Positions 25,993 through 35,647 are shown, counted from the stretch's first letter. The stretch is DNA of 64,000 nucleotides from Bradyrhizobium guangxiense (GCF_004114915.1 NZ_CP022219.1:2820501-2884500); one strand, 5' to 3'. The notes: generated from the letters alone by a model not told the origin. Numbers and translations are program-made.

Positions 25993-26241
25993 TTAAGCGC
26001 TGGTCTCGCACTTTTTCATGAAACTGTTCTTGGCGGCGCCGGCGAGCGGCTTGCCGTCAGAGCCGACGGCCTTGGGCGCGCAGGCCTCCTGCTTGCACTT
26101 CTTCATGAACGAGGTCTTGGCCGCGCCGGCCAGCGGCTTGCCGTCCTTGCCGACCGCCTTGCTCTCGCAGGTTTCTTGCGCAAGGGCCGAGCCTGCCGCA
26201 AAGGCGGCAACGATCGCAGCCAGGAAAATCCGCTTCATCAT
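25993..26241 (-). CDS. PsiF-repeat secreted protein
   Basis: An 82-residue protein with a signal peptide (MMKRIFLAAIVAAFAAGSALAQ) and two near-identical PsiF repeats, each CxxKAVGxDGKPLAGAAK followed by SFMKKC. Each repeat has a Cys at each end, which should give disulfides in the periplasm. PsiF was named as phosphate-starvation inducible in E. coli; the function is unknown. GGGAG is 6 bases before the ATG at 26241. Confidence 0.88.
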   Translation of the reverse strand: MMKRIFLAAIVAAFAAGSALAQETCESKAVGKDGKPLAGAAKTSFMKKCKQEACAPKAVGSDGKPLAGAAKNSFMKKCETSA

Positions 26242-26443
26242 GGGTGTCTCCCTAAACCAGAAATGGCGGAGAGATTGGAACCGGGAATCGTGGCGCAATC
26301 AAGCTGGATGGCGGCCTGTCGTCCGGTCCGCCCGGCGTTTTTTTGAGTGGGAGTTCGGCCCGCGCGCGGTCTGCTGCACTGCTCGCTGACCCCGGCCGGC
26401 GATCCTGCTAGGCTCGGTCAGCTTAGCTGGACGGAGCATCGTG

Positions 26444-26908
26444 ATGGACGCAATGATCCCGAAACACCAGGGAGCCGCCGATCAGCATTCGCACCTGGTT
26501 CGGCCTCAAGACATGGCATGGCAGACGACGCGCTTTCCGGGGTGCGAGGCCAAGACGCTGCTGTTCGATCGCCGCACGGGGCTGATGACCGCCTTGATGC
26601 GGTTTGCGCCTGGATCGGTGCTGCCGGATCACGAGCATGTCGGCATCGAGCAAAGCTGGGTGATCGAGGGCGCACTCGTCGATAAGGAGGGCCCCGCTCA
26701 GGGCATCGCCTGCAGGGCCGGCGAATTCATCTGGCGCGAGGCGGGCAGCCGCCACGCGGCCTGGTGTCCGGAGGGCGCGCTGATCCTGGCGATCTTCCAG
26801 GTGCCGAACAAGTTCTTCGAGGCGGACGGCCGCGTCGTCGACGCCGCCGGCCAGGATTGGGACGAGACCTGGGGGCACACTGGCCTGCAGCGGGCGCAGA
26901 GCGCCTGA
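26444..26908 (+). CDS. Cupin-domain protein (ChrR-like)
   Basis: A 154-residue single-domain cupin. The first metal motif is PDHEHVGIEQSWVIEGAL and the second follows near GEFIWREAGSRHAAW, so a mononuclear metal site is likely. It resembles the cupin half of ChrR anti-sigma factors, but the zinc-binding N-terminal domain and a sigma factor gene are absent. The ATG at 26444 is chosen with GGAG at 26433-26436; a GTG at 26441 is possible. Confidence 0.78.
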   Translation: MDAMIPKHQGAADQHSHLVRPQDMAWQTTRFPGCEAKTLLFDRRTGLMTALMRFAPGSVLPDHEHVGIEQSWVIEGALVDKEGPAQGIACRAGEFIWREAGSRHAAWCPEGALILAIFQVPNKFFEADGRVVDAAGQDWDETWGHTGLQRAQSA

Positions 26909-26914
26909 TCGCCC

Positions 26915-27877
26915 TCAAACGCCTCGCGCGAGCAACGCCTTGAAGTCAGCCCGCGCGCGCTGCGCTTCGGCGCGCGCGACGTCCGAGGCGTCGCCCATGC
27001 CGAAATAGCCGTGGATCAGGCCGGGACCCTCATGGTGCTTGACCTTCACGCCCGCGGCCTCCAGCGCCCGTGCATAGGCCGCGCCCTCGTCGCGCAGGGG
27101 ATCGAACCAGGCGGTGGTCACGATCGCGGGCGCGACGCCGGCGAGCGACGCCGCGCGCAGCGGCGAGACGCGCCAGTCGCTGGCGTGGGTGGGATCGGCG
27201 AGATAATGGCCGCAAAACCATTCCATCGTGGCGCGCGTCAGGAAGTAGCCGTCGGCATTCTCGGCGCGCGAGGGATAGCGCGCGTTCTCACCCGCATCGG
27301 CGTAAGCGCCGAGAACGTCTGTCACGGGATAGACCAGCAATTGCGCAGCGAGCTTGATACCGGCATCGCGGCAGGCGATTGCGGTGGTGGCCGCGAGATT
27401 GCCGCCGGCGCTGTCGCCGGCAACGCCGAGGCGTCTATCGTCCTTGCCAAATTCCGCGACGCGGCCAAACACGTCGCTCACGGCGGCAAAGGCGTCTTCG
27501 AAGGCGCCGGGAAAGGGCGTTTCAGGCGGGCGCCGATAGTCGACGGAGACGACGACGGCGCCGGTCTCGATCGCAAGGTTGCGCGCCTGCCGATCGTGGG
27601 TCTCGAGGTCGCCCGCAACCCAGCCGCCACCATGGAAGAACACCACGGTCGGCGCCGGCGTGGTGCCGATCCGGTAGACGCGCGCAGAAAGCGTGCCGGC
27701 GCCGCCTTTCACCTTGATATCCTCGACGCTATCGACGGGCGGGGGCGGGATGGCGGCGCGCGAGGCAGCCAGTGCGCGCAAGGAATCGCGGGCGCTCTGT
27801 GGCGTCATGACCGTGGGATCGCGCATCGGCATGAGCGGAATGATCTGGGCGATGACGGGGTCGAGCGGCGCGGCCAT
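26915..27877 (-). CDS. HSL-type alpha/beta-hydrolase (esterase)
   Basis: A 320-residue esterase of the same broad group as the one at 21785-22825. It has FFHGGGWVAGDLETHD, the elbow GVAGDSAGGNLAA, the acid region AWFDPLRDEG and HGYFGM near the end. GGAGGA 6 bases upstream sets the ATG at 27877. It is convergent with the cupin gene (7 bases apart) and divergent from the nitroreductase gene. The substrate is unknown. Confidence 0.88.
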   Translation of the reverse strand: MAAPLDPVIAQIIPLMPMRDPTVMTPQSARDSLRALAASRAAIPPPPVDSVEDIKVKGGAGTLSARVYRIGTTPAPTVVFFHGGGWVAGDLETHDRQARNLAIETGAVVVSVDYRRPPETPFPGAFEDAFAAVSDVFGRVAEFGKDDRRLGVAGDSAGGNLAATTAIACRDAGIKLAAQLLVYPVTDVLGAYADAGENARYPSRAENADGYFLTRATMEWFCGHYLADPTHASDWRVSPLRAASLAGVAPAIVTTAWFDPLRDEGAAYARALEAAGVKVKHHEGPGLIHGYFGMGDASDVARAEAQRARADFKALLARGV

Positions 27878-27989
27878 GGCAGGTCCTCCAGGGTTCTTGG
27901 TCTTGCTTGCGGGGTAGCATAGATTTTGCGCGCCGCATCGGCAACCGGTTGCGATGCTGCGGGATGAACGGGCAGGGAGGTTCTGAGAG

Positions 27990-28667
27990 GTGGAATTCGA
28001 AACGCTGGTCCAGTCGCGCCGCAGCGTGCGTGGTTTCGACAAGAAGCCGGTGCCGCGCGCGGTGATCGAGGCGATCATCGAGAGTGCCAAGCGTGCGCCG
28101 TCGTCGATGAACACCCAGCCCTGGCATGTCCATGTGCTCACCGGCGCGCCACTCGAAGAGGTGCGCCGCCGCAACATGGAGGAGATGGCCGGCGGCGCCA
28201 AGGTCAAGCGCGACATCGTCAGCCACGGCGAGTACCAGGGCGTGCATCGCACGCGGCAGGTCGACATCGCCAAGAAATTGTTCGGCGCGATGGGAATCGC
28301 GCGCGACGACAAGCCGATGCGGCAGGACTGGGTGCTGCGGGGCTTCCGCCAGTTCGACGCGCCGGTCTCGCTGGTCCTGACCTACGACCGCGTGCTCGAT
28401 CCCGGCGCGGTCTGTCATTTCGATCTCGGCGCGCTCTGCTACGGCATCGTGCTCGCGGCGTGGGATCGCGGTCTCGGTTCGGTGATCAACGGGCAGGGCA
28501 TCATGCGCTCTGATATCGTGCGCGAGGTCGCGAGGATTCCGGAGGACGAGGTCATCATGACCTGCGTTGCGATGGGCTATCCCGATGACGGCTTTGCCGC
28601 GAACGCGGTGCGCTCGGATCGGGAGCACAATCAGGAGTTCGTGCGCTACGTGGGTTTTGCCGATTAG
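27990..28667 (+). CDS. Nitroreductase-family FMN protein
   Basis: A 225-residue FMN-dependent oxidoreductase. SRRSVRGFDKKPVPR at residues 9-23 and APSSMNTQPWHVHVL at 36-50 contact FMN in this family, and GLGSVINGQGI lies in the second half. Members reduce nitroaromatics, quinones or enones with NAD(P)H. The start is a GTG preceded by GGGAGG at 27975-27980. Confidence 0.87.
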   Translation: MEFETLVQSRRSVRGFDKKPVPRAVIEAIIESAKRAPSSMNTQPWHVHVLTGAPLEEVRRRNMEEMAGGAKVKRDIVSHGEYQGVHRTRQVDIAKKLFGAMGIARDDKPMRQDWVLRGFRQFDAPVSLVLTYDRVLDPGAVCHFDLGALCYGIVLAAWDRGLGSVINGQGIMRSDIVREVARIPEDEVIMTCVAMGYPDDGFAANAVRSDREHNQEFVRYVGFAD

Positions 28668-28799
28668 CACAACGAGGAGGCGAATATTCTCCCGCGATTT
28701 TTTTTGGTGCGGAGTCGTCGGCGACCTCTTGCAATCTCGAAGACGCAGGAGGAACAATACGCCTCGTGAGAGGTTTGTTGCTGGCGCGAGGGAATTGAC

Positions 28800-29003
28800 A
28801 TGCGGCGGCTGGCTAGCCTGGTTCGGCGGTTCTTCGGCCCGCGGATGCGGCGTCCGATCGATAGTGATCCATCTCTTCCTTTCACACCCGAGGAGTTCGG
28901 CCGGCTGATCAGCAGCGGGCGGCATGAGGACATGAAGCTGCTGGCGGAGGGGCTGGCCTGCCGGTCCATCCCGCGCCGCGCCAGCTATCGCGCGACCCAT
29001 TAG
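28800..29003 (+). CDS. Small basic protein, 67 aa
   Basis: A short frame starting MRRLASLVRRFFGPRMRR, with an acidic middle (DPSLPFTPEEFGRLISSGRHEDM) and a basic end. A GAGGGA lies about 8 bases before the ATG. Composition is that of a plausible small rhizobial protein, but no family is recognised. It stands between the nitroreductase and the convergent HD-GYP gene. Confidence 0.45.
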   Translation: MRRLASLVRRFFGPRMRRPIDSDPSLPFTPEEFGRLISSGRHEDMKLLAEGLACRSIPRRASYRATH

Positions 29004-29030
29004 GGTGTGTTCGAGATGGCTCTATTGCGC

Positions 29031-30146
29031 TCACCGCGTGAGCGCAACCTGCTTGAATGAATGGACCAGAGCCTTTTCCAGCTTCCCATTCATCCCGCAC
29101 AAGACGTTGTAGGCCTCCGCGCGCGGCATGGTCGGCTTGTAGTGCCGGTGCTCGATCAGCGCCGCGAAGATGTCCGAGATGGTCAGAATCCGCACGATGT
29201 CGCCGATACTCTCGGCGCAGAGCGCATCGGGATAGCCGCTGCCGTCGAGGTACTCGTGATGATGGCGAACGGCATCGAGAATTTCCGGTGAAATCTTGTC
29301 GTGCCCCTTCAGAAACGCGTAGCCTACGACCGGATGGGTCTCGATCAGGGCCCGTTCCTCCGCATCGAGGCGGTCCGGCTTGTCGAGAATGGCGAGCGGG
29401 ATCTGCGCCTTGCCGATGTCGTGGAACATGGCTGCCGAGTAGAGGCGCTCCAGATCGGCCCGACCGACACCGAGGCTCAGGCCGAAGTCGATGGCGACCC
29501 CGGTCACGAGCAGGCAGTGCTGGTAGGTTCCCTCGTGGTGTCGCCGTACCGTCGTCAGCCATTCCGAAAGGCCTCGCTCGGTGATGCGATCGGCAATCTG
29601 GCGGCCGGCCTCCTTGGTGCCGTCGACGTCGAGGGGCTGGTCAAGGGTGACCGCCGTGAACATCGAGGCGATCGCGGTTGCCGCCGCCTCGACCGCGGTA
29701 TCGGACTGGGCGGTCTCGCTCGATGAGAGAGATGGATTCGCCGGATCGGACAGGGCCGCCAGCAGTCTGGGTCGGTTGACCGGACCGGGCAGGACGAGCG
29801 TCGCCCCGAGCGCGTAGGCTTGCGAGATACCGACGTGAGAGCTGTGCTCGAGGAGAAATATCCGCTTTTTCGCCTTGGCGAGCTTGCCAGCCCGCTTCTT
29901 GATGGCCGCGATATTGTCGATGTCGCGCAGATCCGCACGGATGACGATGGCGGAAGGCACCTGCGAGAGCTTGGCTTCGGCGTCCAGCCGTTCGCCCGCG
30001 ACGGCGAAACGCTCCTCGAGCATCGCGCAGACGCCCGCCAGCTTCTCGGATCTGTCGGCCAGCACGTGCACGAACGGGCGGGCCGCTTCCTTCTCGCGGA
30101 CGCCGTCTCTGTCAGCGGGGCTGAGGATGGTTCGCGCGTTCTGCAC
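29031..30146 (-). CDS. HD-GYP c-di-GMP phosphodiesterase
   Basis: A 371-residue protein with a degenerate receiver-like N-terminal domain (about residues 25-130) and a C-terminal HD-GYP domain. The metal site is MFHDIGKAQIP and the GYP-type loop is HHEYLDGSGYPD. It should break c-di-GMP to GMP or pGpG. The start is a GTG. It is the last gene of a three-gene run with a PilZ protein and a DUF2336 protein, 49 bases after the PilZ stop. Confidence 0.9.
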   Translation of the reverse strand: MQNARTILSPADRDGVREKEAARPFVHVLADRSEKLAGVCAMLEERFAVAGERLDAEAKLSQVPSAIVIRADLRDIDNIAAIKKRAGKLAKAKKRIFLLEHSSHVGISQAYALGATLVLPGPVNRPRLLAALSDPANPSLSSSETAQSDTAVEAAATAIASMFTAVTLDQPLDVDGTKEAGRQIADRITERGLSEWLTTVRRHHEGTYQHCLLVTGVAIDFGLSLGVGRADLERLYSAAMFHDIGKAQIPLAILDKPDRLDAEERALIETHPVVGYAFLKGHDKISPEILDAVRHHHEYLDGSGYPDALCAESIGDIVRILTISDIFAALIEHRHYKPTMPRAEAYNVLCGMNGKLEKALVHSFKQVALTR

Positions 30147-30195
30147 GGTTTAGACCTGGACTGTCGCGGATTGCAATGCGGGTTGAATTCTCTGC

Positions 30196-30528
30196 CTATT
30201 TGCTCCGCACCATGGTCTGCGGAGCGGCCGACGGTGCGCTGGCCTGTTTCTTCTTGCCGTCCGCAGTCACGAAGTGAATGCCGGCTGTGGTGCCGTCGAT
30301 CCAGACCAGCTCGCAGCGCCGGTAGGCGAGCCCGGTCGATGACAGCCGCATGAAGAACTCCTTGGCCTGCAGGACGTCCAGCGTGCCCTCGACCTCGACC
30401 TTCGCGCCTGTCTGCGACACGTCGAGCAGAACGCAGCTGCGCCTCCAGGTGCCGTCGGAGCCCATCAGATTGATCGGCTGCCTGTGGTCCATCCGTACGC
30501 GCGCTGCCTTGCGGCCGTCGAATTTCAT
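30196..30528 (-). CDS. PilZ-domain protein
   Basis: A 110-residue single-domain PilZ protein, an expected c-di-GMP receptor. It begins MKFDGRKAARVRMDHRQPINL, where the RxxxR-type arginines would bind c-di-GMP, and continues with LLDVSQTGAKVEVE, which matches the D/NxSxxG motif. Its ATG overlaps the stop of the DUF2336 gene as ATGA. With the HD-GYP gene downstream it forms a c-di-GMP unit. Confidence 0.87.
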   Translation of the reverse strand: MKFDGRKAARVRMDHRQPINLMGSDGTWRRSCVLLDVSQTGAKVEVEGTLDVLQAKEFFMRLSSTGLAYRRCELVWIDGTTAGIHFVTADGKKKQASAPSAAPQTMVRSK

Positions 30529-31634
30529 CGGCTAACCCCCGCTCTTGCGCCATGTTTTCCGCAACCATTGCCCTGGGCATTGGCGGCGATTTCCCCCCAT
30601 CGCACCGTCCACTGGCTGGTCGACAGAAGCAGTGTCTCGAACAGGTGTTGCGCGCGCTCGCGCTCGGCAAAGGAAAGCCTGGTGCCGCTGCGGTTGCTCA
30701 GGATCGCAAGCGTGGTCTGCCAGTTCAGCCGCGAAGCCCGGCAGGCCATGACGAGACCCTCGCAATCGTCGTCGGTCATGACGTGCTCGACAATCTCGAT
30801 GGGAGTCCCCGAAAGCACTGACAAGGCGGTGAATAGATTGGCCGTCTCGCCGCGGATCGCGAAGCGGTTCACCGTGGAATCGTTGAGCTTGCCGATGCGG
30901 TTGAGCGCGACGATCTCCGGCCGCGCGCTGGAATAGGCGGCCGCGCTGGGCAGCTTGGGCACAGTCGGTGTCGGCGCTTGAGGAGGCGAGACGGAGGGAG
31001 CCCTCGGCTCCGCGCGAACGTTGGGGCTCGGTGAGGCCGATAGCAACTTCCGCACAACCGCATCGGGCGTGCCCGGTCGGAGCGCCAGAGCCTTCGTGAG
31101 CTCGTCATCGCTCACGCACTTTTCAATGATTGCGGCGTAGGCGGCATCGGAGAGCCGTGCCCCTGCATTGCTGATCAGCGCAAGGTGGACGGCGCGGCCG
31201 CCGCGCCCGATGAGCGCCTCGGTCAATGGCGGCTCGATGAATGCGCGGGCGGCGATCGCGAGTTGCTGCCGTTCACCGCTCGAAATCGCGATCGTTTCGA
31301 GCTCGGACGTGGACAGCGCCTGCGAGTTGCGCAGAACGGGGCAGGCCACGTCGGGATCGTCGTGTGAGGCAAGTCGTCGCGAGGTCTGCGGCGGAGCCAC
31401 CTTGAGCTCGGCAAGCGCCACGCCGAGACGAACCAATGCGCGGGCCTCGACCCGCTCCGTCAATCGCAGCAGGACGCCGTCGACCACATTGGCAAGCAAT
31501 TCCTGAGACCGGTCGCAGCTCCCAGTGAGCAACTGCAAAATGCCTTCGAGGATACGGGCGCAACGGTCCAGCGGACACGTTGCGACCGCATTTTCCAACT
31601 CGACCAAAATATCGGCAGGCGAATTTGCCATCAT
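30525..31634 (-). CDS. DUF2336 protein
   Basis: A 369-residue helical-repeat protein. Repeated hydrophobic helices with short acidic linkers (LTERVEARALVRLGVALAEL, SSGERQQLAIAARAF, LIGRGGRAVHLALISNAGARL) fit DUF2336, an alphaproteobacterial family with a HEAT-like solenoid. A Pro/Ala/Ser-rich linker near residues 205-235 splits it in two. The start (31634 or 31631) lacks a strong ribosome site. It heads an operon with PilZ and HD-GYP genes, so a role in c-di-GMP signalling is inferred. Confidence 0.75.
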   Translation of the reverse strand: MMANSPADILVELENAVATCPLDRCARILEGILQLLTGSCDRSQELLANVVDGVLLRLTERVEARALVRLGVALAELKVAPPQTSRRLASHDDPDVACPVLRNSQALSTSELETIAISSGERQQLAIAARAFIEPPLTEALIGRGGRAVHLALISNAGARLSDAAYAAIIEKCVSDDELTKALALRPGTPDAVVRKLLSASPSPNVRAEPRAPSVSPPQAPTPTVPKLPSAAAYSSARPEIVALNRIGKLNDSTVNRFAIRGETANLFTALSVLSGTPIEIVEHVMTDDDCEGLVMACRASRLNWQTTLAILSNRSGTRLSFAERERAQHLFETLLLSTSQWTVRWGEIAANAQGNGCGKHGARAGVSR

Positions 31635-31934
31635 GGCAGGAGCCTGAAAATGAAATAACTTGACGATCCAACAGGCTCTATTGCAGCCTAAGGGCGTTAA
31701 TTTGAATTTTAGATCACGAGTATTCGGGTGCGCCGCAGCGCCGAATTCCCGAAAAACGCTATCGAAATTCGGCGAGATCTGACGTCTCGGCTTGTCCTTG
31801 CCATCGTGCCTTCGCCAACTGGCCAAGACACGTTAAGATTGATTCTCTCGGTCTAACGCCACAGGCGAAGGGGAAAGGGGACCCGGCACCGCCGCCGGAC
31901 GCGCGTCAATTGCGGCGCAGCGTTTCGTACCGCC
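31635..31934. other. Intergenic region, DUF2336 / AraC divergent
   Basis: This 300-base gap has no supported gene. It is AT-richer around 31680-31730 (GGGCGTTAATTTGAATTTTAG), which suits promoters for the two divergent genes. No clear operator is visible. Confidence 0.4.
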
Positions 31935-32882
31935 ATGAACAGCATTGATGACGTGCCCGGGTTGGCACCCAGAATATTTCGCTTTTCAGACGTCGATGAA
32001 TTTCGGTATGCCATCCGCGGCCTGGACTTAGAATTCACGCCTTTCGTGCGGACGATTTCGGCCGAGCAGATCATTCTGTCGTTGCCCGGCTGCGACGTGA
32101 ATCTGACGACCGCGTTTCCGCGCGTGGTCGACGCGCAGCTCGTTGAGAATTGCACGGCGGTCGGGTTCAACATGGACGACCTTGATGTGCCGATACGCTT
32201 CAACGGCTCGCAGCGTGCGCGTCCGGCCATCGTCATCGGCAGCGGCGGCGCGGCCTACACCATCATCGAGGAGGTGCAGCGGCAGATCGCTTCGGTGGTG
32301 TTCAGGCCGGAGGTGACGGATCGCGGCTGGCCAAGAGCTTCCCAGAGCTTCAAGATCTTCGAAACCAGCGCGGCCGGCCTGGACAGGTTGCGCCGTGTGG
32401 TGCGTGAGGTCATGGCCGCGGCTTCAGAGCCGGTCGAGGCGGCGGATCTCCCCCTCAAGGCGAGAGCAATGAAGGAATCTCTGCTCGCAGCCGTCGACCA
32501 CGCGCTGGAGGACGTCGTTTCGGTCCGCTGGACCCTGCGTCCCAATGACGAGCGAAACTTCAGGATATTCCGGGAGATCAGCGCGCTTCTAGCCGATGAT
32601 CTCTCGCAGCCGATCTACAGCGATGAGATTGCGCGCAAGCTCGGGCTGTCCGTCCGCACCATGCACGACATCGTCCGCCGCTATCGCGGCATGAGCTTGC
32701 ATCGTTATTTGCGCCTGCGCCGGTTGTGGCTGGTGCGCCGGCGGCTGCTCGCCGGCGCCGACAGCGTCAAGGCCGTGGCACTCGCCTTCGGCTTCTGGCA
32801 TCTCAGCGATTTCTCCCGAAGTTACCGCGACCAGTTCGGTGAGACGCCGTCGCAAACTCTGGAGCGCGGGCGCGGGCGATAG
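31935..32882 (+). CDS. AraC-family transcriptional regulator
   Basis: A 315-residue regulator. The C-terminal two helix-turn-helix units are YSDEIARKLGLSVRTMHDIVRRYRGMSLHRYLR and VKAVALAFGFWHLSDFSRSYRDQFGETPSQTL, both typical. The N-terminal 180 residues form an effector domain of unknown ligand. It is divergent from the DUF2336 operon and 51 bases upstream of the FMN reductase gene, which it may control. Confidence 0.9.
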   Translation: MNSIDDVPGLAPRIFRFSDVDEFRYAIRGLDLEFTPFVRTISAEQIILSLPGCDVNLTTAFPRVVDAQLVENCTAVGFNMDDLDVPIRFNGSQRARPAIVIGSGGAAYTIIEEVQRQIASVVFRPEVTDRGWPRASQSFKIFETSAAGLDRLRRVVREVMAAASEPVEAADLPLKARAMKESLLAAVDHALEDVVSVRWTLRPNDERNFRIFREISALLADDLSQPIYSDEIARKLGLSVRTMHDIVRRYRGMSLHRYLRLRRLWLVRRRLLAGADSVKAVALAFGFWHLSDFSRSYRDQFGETPSQTLERGRGR

Positions 32883-32932
32883 TCTGACAAATCGCGTAGA
32901 GCCGGCCGCCGGTTTCGTGCTACCGTCAGGCC

Positions 32933-33523
32933 ATGAGCAACCGCATTCTCGTCCTCTACGGTTCTTACCGTTCCGACCGCATGGGCATCCGCCTTGCGAA
33001 TTTCGTCATCAACCGGCTGCGTGGCCGCGGCGATGACGTCACCTTCATCGACGCCAAGGCGATCGGCCTGCCGATGCTCGACCGCATGTACAAGGAGTAT
33101 CCGAAGGGCTCGGCGCCGGAAGCGCTGGAGACGCTGGCCGGGCAGATCCGCGGCGCCGACGGTTTCGTCTTTGTCACCGGCGAATACAATTGGGGCATCC
33201 AGCCCGGCCTGAAGAATCTCACCGACCACTTCCTCGAAGAGTGGTTCTGGCGCCCGGCGGCGATCGTGAGCTATTCGGCCGGCCGCCTGTCCGGCGCGCG
33301 CGCCGCGACCGCCTGGCACGGCACCCTGTCTGAAATGGGCATGGTGGTGGTGTCGAGCACCATCGGCGTCGGTCCGATCGCGCAGACGCTGTCGGCCGAG
33401 GGCGAGCCGATCGGCGAGGGCGGCAACGCCTTGGAGCGCTCGTTCCCGCGCTTTGCCGACGATCTCACCTGGTGGATGGAGGCGGCGAAAGCGCAACGGG
33501 CGCGCAAGGCGCCGCCATATTGA
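32933..33523 (+). CDS. NADPH-dependent FMN reductase
   Basis: A 196-residue flavodoxin-like protein. ILVLYGSYRSDRMGIRLA near the start is the phosphate loop and GEYNWGIQPGLKNLTDH is the flavin-binding segment of the SsuE/ArsH/YieF-like group. It should reduce FMN or quinones with NADPH. It follows the AraC gene on the same strand and is convergent with the chemoreceptor gene. Confidence 0.88.
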   Translation: MSNRILVLYGSYRSDRMGIRLANFVINRLRGRGDDVTFIDAKAIGLPMLDRMYKEYPKGSAPEALETLAGQIRGADGFVFVTGEYNWGIQPGLKNLTDHFLEEWFWRPAAIVSYSAGRLSGARAATAWHGTLSEMGMVVVSSTIGVGPIAQTLSAEGEPIGEGGNALERSFPRFADDLTWWMEAAKAQRARKAPPY

Positions 33524-33565
33524 CGTCGCGTAGCCCGATCGAGCCAACGGGCAACGAATGCACGT

Positions 33566-35647
33566 TTAAGCCGCCCTGACCTCGCCGAGGAAGCGGTCGA
33601 ACTGTCCGGCGAGGTCGCGCGACTGGGTCGAGAGCTGCTCGGCGGCGCCGAGCACTTCCCGTGCGGCAGCTCCGGTGTCGTCGGCGGCGCGCTGCACGCC
33701 GGAAATGTTGGTGTTGACCTCCTGGGTGCCGCGAGCGGCCTCCTGGACGCTGCGGGCGATCTCCTTGGTGGCCGAGCCCTGTTCCTCGATCGCGGCGGCA
33801 ATCGCGGTGCCGATCTGGTCGATCTCGCCGATGACGTCGGCAACGTTGCGAATCGCGGCCACGGTCTCGTCGCTCGCGGTCTGGATCGCCGTGATCTGCT
33901 CGGAGATTTCGGTGGTCGCCTTGGCGGTCTGGCCCGCCAGCGACTTCACCTCGGACGCGACCACGGCAAAGCCGCGGCCGGCATCGCCGGCGCGGGCGGC
34001 CTCGATGGTCGCGTTCAGCGCCAGCAGGTTGGTCTGCTCGGCGATGCTCTGGATCAGCGTGACGACGTCGCCGATCTTCTGCGCGCCCTCAGCGAGCGCA
34101 CGGGCGGTGTCGCCGGTGCGGCGGGCGTTGTCGACTGCGCGAGCCGCGATCTCGGTGCTTTGCGCGACCTGGCGCCCGATCTCCGTGATCGAGGAGGTCA
34201 GCTCTTCGGTGGCGCTGGCGACGGTCTGCACATTGGTCGAGGTCTGCTCGGAGGCGGCGGCGACGATCGCGGCCTGGCTGTTGGTCTGCGCCGCTGTCGA
34301 GGTCATCGACTGTGCGGTGCTTTCCATGATCGAGGATGCCTTGGACAGGCCGCCGACCAGCTCGGTGACCTTCGCCTCGAACGCGCGGGTGAGCTCGTCG
34401 AGCGCCTGGGCGCGGCGCATCTTGCCGTCGTTCTCGGCCTGCTTCTCGGCCGCGAGCCGATCGGCCCGGATCATGTTGTCCTTGAAGACCTGAACGGCTG
34501 CAGCCATCGCTCCGATCTCGTCGGAGCGCTCGGCGCCCGGAATGCTGTCCGCAACCTCCCCCTCGGCGAGCCGCGACATCCGCGTCGTCAGGTTGACGAT
34601 CGGGGCGCAGACGCGGCGGCGAACCATCACGATGAGACCGGCGCTCGCGACCACCACTGCGGCAAGGCCTGCAAGCGCGATGATGAAGCTGGTGCGGGCG
34701 GCGGAGGAAGCCCCGGCAAGGATCTGCTCGGCATTGTCATAGAACGCGTCGCGCACCTCGATGATGGTGCCGAGCCCGCGCTGCGTGGCGGCGTAATAGG
34801 TCTCCATGTCGTGCTCGTACTTGCCGCTGACCGCACCGTCCTTGACGAGCTTGAGCTCGCGGCCGAATTCCTCGATATAGATCGAATTGAACTTATCGAG
34901 CGCAGCGGCGACGTTCGCCGGAGTTGCCGGATTGCCGCGTAATTCCAGCAGCGCCATCACGAGCTGGTCGTTGCGGCCCTGCGAGCGGCTGATGTCGGCC
35001 TTCTCGGCGTCGGTCGCGGGCTTCTTGCCGCCGACCAGATTCTTGTGCAGGCTCGAATTGAAGCCGCCGACGTCACGCAATGTCATGGCGGTGTTGGCGT
35101 AGCTCGCTTGCCGGTAGGCGTCGCCGTTGAGGATCGCCATGCGGCGGACCTGCTCGTTGAGCAGCGCAGTCACACCGCCGTTGAGCACGGCATTGTCGGC
35201 GACGATCTTCTTGGCGGCGTCCTTGCGCGCCTCGGCCGGCCCGGCCAGCGCCTTGTCGATGGCATCGCGTAAGCCGGTGAACTTGGCATTGATGCCGTCG
35301 ATGTTGCTGCCGATGGTGGTGCCGTCGTCGAACGAGCCGGGCAATTCCTTGCGCAGCGCGTTCATCTTGTCGCGGGCCCCGTCGGTCTGCCTGCGCAGCT
35401 TGTCCTGCTCGGCGAGCTGTGCGGGATCGATGGTTGCAGGTCCGTAGAGGATGTTGGTGGAGAAGCCGCGCTCGGGATTGAGGTAGCGCGGGATGTCGCT
35501 GACGGCGCGGACGATGGCGAGCCGGCCCTCCGCTTCGGTGATCCGCTCCATCGTCTGGTACTTGGTCGCGGCGACGTAGACGGCGAGGCCGCCGCCCACG
35601 GTCGACAACGAGACGATGGCGGTGGTCAGGAGCGTACCGATTTTCAT
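33566..35647 (-). CDS. Methyl-accepting chemotaxis protein
   Basis: A 693-residue transmembrane chemoreceptor. TM1 is near residues 7-29, then a helical periplasmic sensor of about 290 residues, TM2 near 315-340 (IIALAGLAAVVVASAGLIVMV), a HAMP domain and the signalling domain with EQTNLLALNATIEAARAG and GRGFAVVASEVKSLA. It talks to CheA/CheW encoded elsewhere. The ligand is unknown. A near-match to a CtrA box lies about 60 bases upstream (35704-35721). Confidence 0.93.
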   Translation of the reverse strand: MKIGTLLTTAIVSLSTVGGGLAVYVAATKYQTMERITEAEGRLAIVRAVSDIPRYLNPERGFSTNILYGPATIDPAQLAEQDKLRRQTDGARDKMNALRKELPGSFDDGTTIGSNIDGINAKFTGLRDAIDKALAGPAEARKDAAKKIVADNAVLNGGVTALLNEQVRRMAILNGDAYRQASYANTAMTLRDVGGFNSSLHKNLVGGKKPATDAEKADISRSQGRNDQLVMALLELRGNPATPANVAAALDKFNSIYIEEFGRELKLVKDGAVSGKYEHDMETYYAATQRGLGTIIEVRDAFYDNAEQILAGASSAARTSFIIALAGLAAVVVASAGLIVMVRRRVCAPIVNLTTRMSRLAEGEVADSIPGAERSDEIGAMAAAVQVFKDNMIRADRLAAEKQAENDGKMRRAQALDELTRAFEAKVTELVGGLSKASSIMESTAQSMTSTAAQTNSQAAIVAAASEQTSTNVQTVASATEELTSSITEIGRQVAQSTEIAARAVDNARRTGDTARALAEGAQKIGDVVTLIQSIAEQTNLLALNATIEAARAGDAGRGFAVVASEVKSLAGQTAKATTEISEQITAIQTASDETVAAIRNVADVIGEIDQIGTAIAAAIEEQGSATKEIARSVQEAARGTQEVNTNISGVQRAADDTGAAAREVLGAAEQLSTQSRDLAGQFDRFLGEVRAA

